Part shown: in pieces, positions 5,115 to 9,459 of the stretch
Position numbering within the stretch: position 1 is the first letter of the stretch
Layout of the letters: each line of letters begins with the position of its first letter
From: an uncultured Burkholderiales bacterium
Lineage (GTDB): Bacteria > Pseudomonadota > Gammaproteobacteria > Burkholderiales > Burkholderiaceae_C
Length of the DNA stretch: 9,459 bases
Assembly: GCA_903952885.1 (NCBI GenBank)
Contig: CAJBHE010000197.1
Span: 1 to 9,459 of the forward strand
Direction: 5' to 3'
Made by a program: the position numbers and the translations under genes
The notes under the pieces: generated by a model
Told to the model about the DNA's origin: nothing
Database searches by the model: none
What the model saw: the letters and a program-made list of their open reading frames with translations, nothing else

Positions 5115-6272
5115 TTAGCGATCGCTCAGTGTTTTGAGGAAGGCGATCAAATCGCTGCGTTCGTTTGCATCTAATGCAGCGGTTTGGCCGCTGCGGTTGT
5201 ATGGCCCCTCGGTCACGTTGACGTTGCCGCGCATCAAGGTGGGTAAATCGTTGTAAATCAACACGCCTGTGAGGTCCGCGGGATACCAAGCGCTGGGGTT
5301 GGTGTCGCGTGTGATGTAGAAGTCGACAACCTCTTCAAGCGTTGTGAACTTGCCGTTGTGAAAAAAATGTTTGCGTTTGGCTACGTTTCTCAGGCTGGGC
5401 ACTTTGAATTTGCCGCACAGATTGTTTTGTCCTGACAAATCGGCGCGCACTGGGCCGCACAAACCTTTGTCGAAAAAGCTGGCGTCGCTGTTGGCCGCAA
5501 TGTCAGGGTTGCGCGGTACGCCGAGGCTGTCATACGAAAAATCCGTGAACAATGCGGCGGGAGCGTTGTCTGGCTTGGTGCTGGGGTGACATGCGGCGCA
5601 GTTGCCTTTGTCTGCACGGTTGAATAAGACAAGACCACGCAGCTCTTCGGGTGTGAACGCTTCTTTGCCTTGGTTGACTGCATGGAACTTGCTGCTGAAA
5701 GGGGCAAAGTCCGAGTCTTCAATTTGGTAACGCTCTAATGCAAACGCCACGCGGTCGAAGGCGGCTGCTGGGTTGTTCAAGATGTCTGCACCAAAGACCT
5801 TTTTAAATTGGTCTACATAGGTGGCATTCACCAATTTGGCGATGACGGCGGCCTCATTGGTGTTGGCCATTTCTGCGACGTTTAAAAACGGGCCTTTGGC
5901 TTGTGCCGCTAATGAGTCAACGCGTCCATCCCAAAAGAAACCGCCCTTGGGCGCGCCATTTTCAAATTTGAACGGGCCATTGAATTTGAGGTAATTGATG
6001 GCGGGCGGTGTTCGTAATCCTTTTTGATTGGCCAATGGGCCGACATTCACCACCGCTTCAGCAAAGGGGGACGCATGTCCAATGCTGGGGTCGTGGCAGG
6101 TTTGGCAAGACATCGTCCCTGTTGCCGACAGGCTGGGGTCTTTGAAAATTTGCTGTCCCAGTTGGGCAGCCGCACTCATGGATTCGGCGGTTCCTGGTGT
6201 TGCACCACCGCCACAGGCGGCGAACAATGTCGAATAGATCAAGAAAGGGGCTAAAAAACGAGACTTGTACAT
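5115..6272 (-). CDS. Di-haem cytochrome c peroxidase / MauG-family lipoprotein
   Basis: This 385-residue protein has two c-type haem sites, CQTCH (Cys56, Cys59, His60) and CAACH (Cys225, Cys228, His229), in the spacing of bacterial di-haem cytochrome c peroxidases and MauG relatives. Other family landmarks are GLRTPPAIN, FFWDGR and the C-terminal VPSLRNVAKRKHFFHNGKFTTLEEVVDFY. Such enzymes reduce H2O2 in the periplasm or carry out related oxidations. The N-terminus ends in a lipobox-like LFAAC followed by GGG, so Cys20 is probably lipidated, although the Phe at -3 is not ideal. Cys272 and Cys286 flank a short loop and could form a disulfide. The start is uncertain: ATG at 6270-6272 gives a clean lipoprotein signal, while TTG at 6293 adds seven residues; neither has a good ribosome site. 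It is the first gene of the operon and is transcribed away from a Fur box at 6317-6335. Peroxidase versus MauG-like activity cannot be settled from motifs alone. Confidence 0.93.
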   Translation of the reverse strand: MYKSRFLAPFLIYSTLFAACGGGATPGTAESMSAAAQLGQQIFKDPSLSATGTMSCQTCHDPSIGHASPFAEAVVNVGPLANQKGLRTPPAINYLKFNGPFKFENGAPKGGFFWDGRVDSLAAQAKGPFLNVAEMANTNEAAVIAKLVNATYVDQFKKVFGADILNNPAAAFDRVAFALERYQIEDSDFAPFSSKFHAVNQGKEAFTPEELRGLVLFNRADKGNCAACHPSTKPDNAPAALFTDFSYDSLGVPRNPDIAANSDASFFDKGLCGPVRADLSGQNNLCGKFKVPSLRNVAKRKHFFHNGKFTTLEEVVDFYITRDTNPSAWYPADLTGVLIYNDLPTLMRGNVNVTEGPYNRSGQTAALDANERSDLIAFLKTLSDR

Positions 6273-6310
6273 GGAGAAAAAACGCAGCGACAAGGATTGG
6301 GAGTACGATA

Positions 6311-6316
6311 AGTATA
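6311..6316 (-). promoter_or_regulatory. Candidate -10 of the peroxidase-porin-FMN operon
   Basis: TATACT on the minus strand is a 5 of 6 match to TATAAT and abuts the Fur box. Start would be near 6304, about 30 bases before the ATG. The hexamer 17 bases upstream (CGCAAA) is a poor -35. A bound Fur dimer would cover the spacer. Confidence 0.45.
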
Positions 6317-6335
6317 AATGCGAATCATTCCCATT
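6317..6335. promoter_or_regulatory. Fur box between divergent ccp-like operon and feoAB
   Basis: AATGCGAATCATTCCCATT is a 9-1-9 inverted repeat with one mismatched pair. It matches the well-known beta/gammaproteobacterial Fur operator AATGAGAATCATTCTCATT at 17 of 19 positions. It lies 44 bases upstream of the peroxidase-like ATG and 64 bases upstream of the feoA ATG. It overlaps the expected promoter spacer or -35 zone of both genes, so iron-loaded Fur would repress both directions at once. The site is read directly; the regulator may be the housekeeping Fur, the local paralogue, or both. Confidence 0.85.
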
Positions 6336-6348
6336 TGCGTTTCGGGTT

Positions 6349-6354
6349 TAAAAT
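6349..6354 (+). promoter_or_regulatory. Candidate feoA -10 element
   Basis: TAAAAT matches TATAAT at 5 of 6 positions and would start transcription near 6361, giving a leader of about 39 bases. The -35 position would fall at 6326-6331 inside the Fur box (CATTCC, a poor match). It is a weak call, supported mainly by placement. Confidence 0.35.
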
Positions 6355-6399
6355 TAACCCAGTTTCTAGAACTACGCTTTGAAAGCAAACGTCTCAACT

Positions 6400-6660
6400 A
6401 TGACTACGTCAAGCCAATTGCCACTGACTTTGGAAAAACTCGCCAATGGTGAGTCCGCGAGCGTCATGGCCATCAATGTGGAAGGCGAGTTGAAAAAGCG
6501 CTTTTTTGCCTTGGGTTTGAAAGAAGGTTCGCATGTGCGTGTGTTGCGTCGCGCTAAGTTTGGTGGCCCCATGCATCTGCGCGTGGGCACCAGTGAGTTG
6601 ATCCTTCGCCTGAAAGAAGCCAGTTGCATCTGTTTGGCGACACCCCTTACCTCGGCGTAA
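6400..6660 (+). CDS. feoA: Ferrous iron transport protein A
   Basis: FeoA is a small cytoplasmic SH3-like protein that supports FeoB-mediated Fe(II) uptake. The 86-residue product has the expected pattern. LTLEKLANGESASVMAI opens the fold, followed by the LKKRFFALGLKEGSHVRVLRRA stretch and a closing HLRVGTSELILRLKEASCI segment, with FGGP between them as in other FeoA proteins. The ATG at 6400 is preferred; a TTG at 6379 would add MKANVST without a better ribosome site. It lies 12 bases before feoB on the same strand and about 65 bases after the Fur box, so the two form a feoAB operon repressed by iron. No fusion or damage is visible. Confidence 0.95.
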   Translation: MTTSSQLPLTLEKLANGESASVMAINVEGELKKRFFALGLKEGSHVRVLRRAKFGGPMHLRVGTSELILRLKEASCICLATPLTSA

Positions 6661-6672
6661 AGCCTTAGTCAC

Positions 6673-8430
6673 ATGAAACGCGTCGCACTTTTGGGCATGC
6701 CCAACACGGGCAAGTCCACTCTCTTCAACCGGCTCACGGGTGCTCACGCCCGTGTGGGCAACTGGCCTGGTCTCACGGTGGAGCTGCTCAACGCCCGTTT
6801 GATCGTGGGCGACCAAGTGGTGCACATGGTCGACTTGCCGGGCATCTACGATCTTCATGGTTATTCGGATGATGAGCGGGTGGTCACCCAGTTCTTAGAC
6901 ACGCAACCGCCGGACTTGATCATCTTTGTACTGAATACATCGCAGTACGAGCGCCAAATGAATCTGCTCAGCCAAGTTATGGCCAAGGGCATACCCATGA
7001 TGTTGGTGATGAACATGGTTGACGAGGCCAGCGCCATGGGCATAGATGTTGAGGTGGATGCGCTCAGTCGCAAATTGCAAATACCGATACATTTCCTCTC
7101 AGCCAAATACGGACAAGGCGTGGAGCGTTTGCAGCCTGCCATGCGTCAAGCTTTTGGTGAAGTAGCCGCCAAACCATATTTGCCTACTTTGGCTGAGGTG
7201 CAAAAAGCTTTCAGCGAATCCATCAATGTGCCAGCGCAAGCATCGAATGCGACGACTGAAAAACTAGACAAGGTTTTGCTGCATCCCTTGTTTGGTTTGC
7301 CAATTTTCTTTGTCGTGATGCTGTTGCTTTTTCAGGGGGTGTTCACCATAGGCAAACCACTGCAAGATGCTGCGACGTGGTTGCTCAGTGAGTTTCGAAT
7401 GGTGGCGCTGGAGCCTTTGTTCACTTACCTTCCGGCTGTTTTGCAAGGCTTGTTGTTGGATGGTATTTACAACGGCTTGAGCACTGTGGCGAGTTTTGTG
7501 CCACTCATCGTGTTGTTCTTTTTGTTCATGGGCATGGTGGAAGACACGGGCTATCTGTCGCGTGCAGCGTTTTTGATGGATGCCTTGATGGCCAAGTTTG
7601 GGCTCGACGGCCGCAGCTTTGTGATGCTGTTGATGGGCTTCGGGTGCAACGTGCCCGCCTTAATGGGCACGCGGGTGATTCGCTCAAAGGGTCTTCGTTA
7701 TTTGACGATGCTCACCATTCCGTTTTCACTTTGTTCAGCACGCATGCAGGTGTTTGTGTTTTTCATTGCTGCGCTCTTTACAGCTGAGCAAGCGCCTTGG
7801 GTGTTGTTTTCGTTGTACGTGATGAGTATCTTGATGGCCATCGTCACTTCGCTCATCTTTAAGCGACAGTACGTGAACAACGATGCCTTCATCTTAGAAA
7901 TGCCGCCCTATCGTTTCCCTACGATGCGTCAAATGGTGCTGGCGGGTTGGCAAGAAGTTCGACATTTCTTAAATCGTGCAACGCGCTTCATCGTGATTGG
8001 CGTGGTGATGATTTGGGTGCTCACTAATTTCCCACAAGGCGTTCAACCTGGCAGCATTGATTCGTGGGCGGGACAACTCGGCAACTGGTTGCAACCCATT
8101 TTTCAGCCCATTGGCATCAACGCAGAGCTGACGATTGCGCTGCTGTTTGGTTTCATCGCCAAAGAAATTGTCATTGGGTCATTGGCGGTTATTTACGGCC
8201 AAGAAGGTGCTGCATTGGTACACACCATCACGCAGCACATCACATGGGTGGAGGCATACAGCTTCATGCTGTTTGTGTTGATTTACACGCCCTGTGTGTC
8301 GACGATTGCCACCATTCGTAAAGAGACAAAGTCACTGAGCTTTACTGCGCTTTCGGTGGTGTGGCCGTTGGTGGCCGCTTGGCTCATCACGTTTGTGTTT
8401 TACAAAGTGGCCATTTGGCTTGTGGGCTAA
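6673..8430 (+). CDS. feoB: Ferrous iron transport protein B, compact form
   Basis: FeoB is the inner-membrane Fe(II) importer with a cytoplasmic GTPase domain. The G motifs are visible: G1 GMPNTGKST (8-16), G2 Thr35 in GNWPGLTVE, G3 DLPG (54-57), G4 NMVD (114-117) and G5 SAK (143-145). The membrane domain starts near residue 205 and contains the two Gate motifs, GFGCNVPALMGTR (322-334) with Cys325 and PCVSTIATIRKE (540-551) with Cys541; IPFSLCSAR (349-357) supplies another conserved Cys354. At 585 residues it is much shorter than the roughly 770-residue enterobacterial form. The linker between GTPase and membrane domains is only about 40 residues, so the helical GDI-like S domain is reduced, and the chain ends right after the last membrane helix. 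The GTPase part reads more like the compact cyanobacterial-type FeoB than the E. coli type. No FeoC follows; the next gene is convergent. Confidence 0.97.
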   Translation: MKRVALLGMPNTGKSTLFNRLTGAHARVGNWPGLTVELLNARLIVGDQVVHMVDLPGIYDLHGYSDDERVVTQFLDTQPPDLIIFVLNTSQYERQMNLLSQVMAKGIPMMLVMNMVDEASAMGIDVEVDALSRKLQIPIHFLSAKYGQGVERLQPAMRQAFGEVAAKPYLPTLAEVQKAFSESINVPAQASNATTEKLDKVLLHPLFGLPIFFVVMLLLFQGVFTIGKPLQDAATWLLSEFRMVALEPLFTYLPAVLQGLLLDGIYNGLSTVASFVPLIVLFFLFMGMVEDTGYLSRAAFLMDALMAKFGLDGRSFVMLLMGFGCNVPALMGTRVIRSKGLRYLTMLTIPFSLCSARMQVFVFFIAALFTAEQAPWVLFSLYVMSILMAIVTSLIFKRQYVNNDAFILEMPPYRFPTMRQMVLAGWQEVRHFLNRATRFIVIGVVMIWVLTNFPQGVQPGSIDSWAGQLGNWLQPIFQPIGINAELTIALLFGFIAKEIVIGSLAVIYGQEGAALVHTITQHITWVEAYSFMLFVLIYTPCVSTIATIRKETKSLSFTALSVVWPLVAAWLITFVFYKVAIWLVG

Positions 8431-8488
8431 ACAAAGATCGACTGCAAAAGCTGAGCAGCAAGCGCTCAACCAAGTCCGTCCTAATGTT
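8431..8488. terminator. Convergent feoB / sensor kinase gap with weak hairpin
   Basis: TGAGC (8452-8456) and GCTCA (8464-8468) pair around a 7-base loop. On the minus strand the hairpin is followed by GCTTTTGC, so it may be a weak terminator for the sensor kinase transcript. On the plus strand no T-run follows closely; TTTT at 8487-8490 is about 20 bases on. The 5-bp stem makes this a low-confidence site. Confidence 0.25.
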
Positions 8489-9459
8489 TTAAGCCTGCGT
8501 GTTTGAGAAGCGCACGGTAAAGCGAGCGCCGGGTGTTGGCTTGCCCGGGAAAGCATCTTCTAGCAACACCACAGCAGCGTGCTGGTGTGCAATTTCCATC
8601 ACGATGGGCAGGCCTAGTCCAGAGCCATCGGCCTCAGTGCCTAAGGCCCGGTAAAAGGGCTGGAACACCAAATCGCGCTCGGCTTCAGGAATTCCAGGGC
8701 CTGAATCTTCGACTTGCAACACCACCACTTTGCCAAACTTGTCGGCCAGCAAGCGAACGGTGATGACGCCTGGTTGGTCCTCGGTGGAGGGCGTGTAGTT
8801 GATGGCGTTGTCTACCAAGTTGCGCACCATTTCTTTGAGCAGTGTGGGACTGCCCATCACGCGCACGCCCGTGCTGCCCAGTTCCGCACCTTCGTAGCCG
8901 AGGTCAATGTATTTGTCCATCGCACGGGGCAGAGAGTCTTGAATCACGTCGCTCACCAACTCGACCAAATCGCAAGGGCTACGTGCAATGTGCGTGCTGC
9001 CGCTTTCGGCGCGTGCCAACGATAAGAGCTGGTTGACTGTGTGCGTGGCGCGAATGCTGGCGCGGCCTATCAGCTTGAGTGATTGCTTGAGCTCATCTGC
9101 ACTGGAATCGGCGCGTTGCGCCAAATCGGCTTGCATGCGCAGTCCAGCCAGAGGTGTTTTGAGCTGATGCGCTGCGTCAGCCAAAAAGCGTTTTTGTGTG
9201 GCGATGGATTCCTTGAGGCGTGTGAGCAAGTCGTTGATGGATGCCACGAGTGGCGCGACTTCTTGCGGTACGGCAGATTCGTCGAGTGGACTCAGGTCAT
9301 CGGGCTTGCGCAGGCGAATGCGTTCTTCGAGCTTGTTGAGAGGGCGAATGCCACGCGCCAAAGCCAGCCACACCAGCAGCACCGCCAGAGGCAGGATGAC
9401 GAACTGCGGCAGCATGACGCCTTTGATAATTTCGGTGGCCAGCACCGAGCGCTTTTCTA
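8489..9459 (-). CDS. TctE-like sensor histidine kinase (C-terminal part, runs off right edge)
   Basis: This is the C-terminal 323 or so residues of a membrane sensor histidine kinase; the frame is open through the right edge, so the N-terminal sensor domain and first membrane helix are outside. The visible part contains a second membrane helix (VMLPQFVILPLAVLLVWLAL), a HAMP linker, and the H-box FLADAAHQLKTPLAGLRMQ with the phospho-accepting His. The ATPase follows with N-box NLVDNAINYTP, G1 DSGPGIP and G2 GSGLGLP. The wording around the membrane exit and H-box resembles the TctE/2CSK_N family common in Burkholderiales, often paired with a TctD-type OmpR regulator that would lie to the right of the window. 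The ligand is not visible here. It is convergent with feoB, and nothing ties it to the iron genes. A GTG at 9443-9445 is only an internal codon, not the true start. Confidence 0.92.
   Translation of the reverse strand, partial: EKRSVLATEIIKGVMLPQFVILPLAVLLVWLALARGIRPLNKLEERIRLRKPDDLSPLDESAVPQEVAPLVASINDLLTRLKESIATQKRFLADAAHQLKTPLAGLRMQADLAQRADSSADELKQSLKLIGRASIRATHTVNQLLSLARAESGSTHIARSPCDLVELVSDVIQDSLPRAMDKYIDLGYEGAELGSTGVRVMGSPTLLKEMVRNLVDNAINYTPSTEDQPGVITVRLLADKFGKVVVLQVEDSGPGIPEAERDLVFQPFYRALGTEADGSGLGLPIVMEIAHQHAAVVLLEDAFPGKPTPGARFTVRFSNTQA

Noticed and set aside
5095..5289. N-terminal extension of the porin by 65 residues
   Set aside because: Arg/Gln-rich, inside the peroxidase coding sequence, and would bury the obvious signal peptide that begins at 5094 after a good ribosome site.
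8431..8488. A feoC gene after feoB
   Set aside because: Only 58 bases remain before the convergent kinase gene; no winged-helix Cys-rich frame fits.
8714..9025. 103-residue plus-strand open frame
   Set aside because: Antisense to the histidine kinase ATPase domain, which carries all expected boxes.
1..9459. tRNA, rRNA, CRISPR, IS or prophage signals
   Set aside because: I read both strands for cloverleaf, regular direct repeats, transposase frames and terminal inverted repeats and found none that hold up.

Overview
The window looks like a chromosomal segment from a freshwater-type betaproteobacterium. Burkholderiales/Comamonadaceae, in the Limnohabitans/Rhodoferax/Curvibacter range, is the best guess. 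This is inferred from how the AhpC, AhpF, FeoB and TctE-like kinase sequences read and from the moderate base composition; no database search was possible. Gene density is high. No gap exceeds 300 bases, and I see no tRNA, rRNA, IS element, phage gene or CRISPR array.

Layout, left to right. 1-1315 (minus strand): ahpC followed by the N-terminal third of ahpF, the two-component alkyl hydroperoxide reductase. The roughly 200-base spacer between them carries two similar short hairpins. 1441-6272 (minus strand): a tight six-gene unit that reads, in transcription order, di-haem cytochrome c peroxidase-like lipoprotein, outer-membrane porin, exported FMN-binding protein with an SGAT flavinylation motif, ApbE flavin transferase, small four-helix membrane protein with haem-ligand-like histidines, and a Fur-family regulator. 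Gaps are 20, 1 and 7 bases, followed by two ATGA stop/start overlaps, so the unit is almost certainly one operon. 6400-8430 (plus strand, divergent): feoA and feoB, the ferrous iron importer. 8489-9459 (minus strand, convergent with feoB): the C-terminal part of a TctE-like sensor histidine kinase that runs off the right edge.

The two divergent units share one 127-base regulatory gap. It holds a near-perfect Fur box (AATGCGAATCATTCCCATT, 6317-6335; one mismatch as a 9-1-9 palindrome). The window therefore reads as an iron and peroxide locus: iron-starvation control of FeoAB on one side, and on the other an extracytoplasmic redox chain plus its own Fur paralogue.

My main hypothesis is that the haem-type membrane protein passes electrons to the covalently flavinylated FMN protein. 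That protein would either reduce Fe(III) to Fe(II) in the periplasm for FeoB, or feed the di-haem peroxidase. The porin would admit the substrate. An odd detail supports a particular assembly order: the ApbE lacks a signal peptide while its presumed substrate has a twin-arginine-like signal, so flavin attachment could precede Tat export. These functional links are inference from gene order and motifs.
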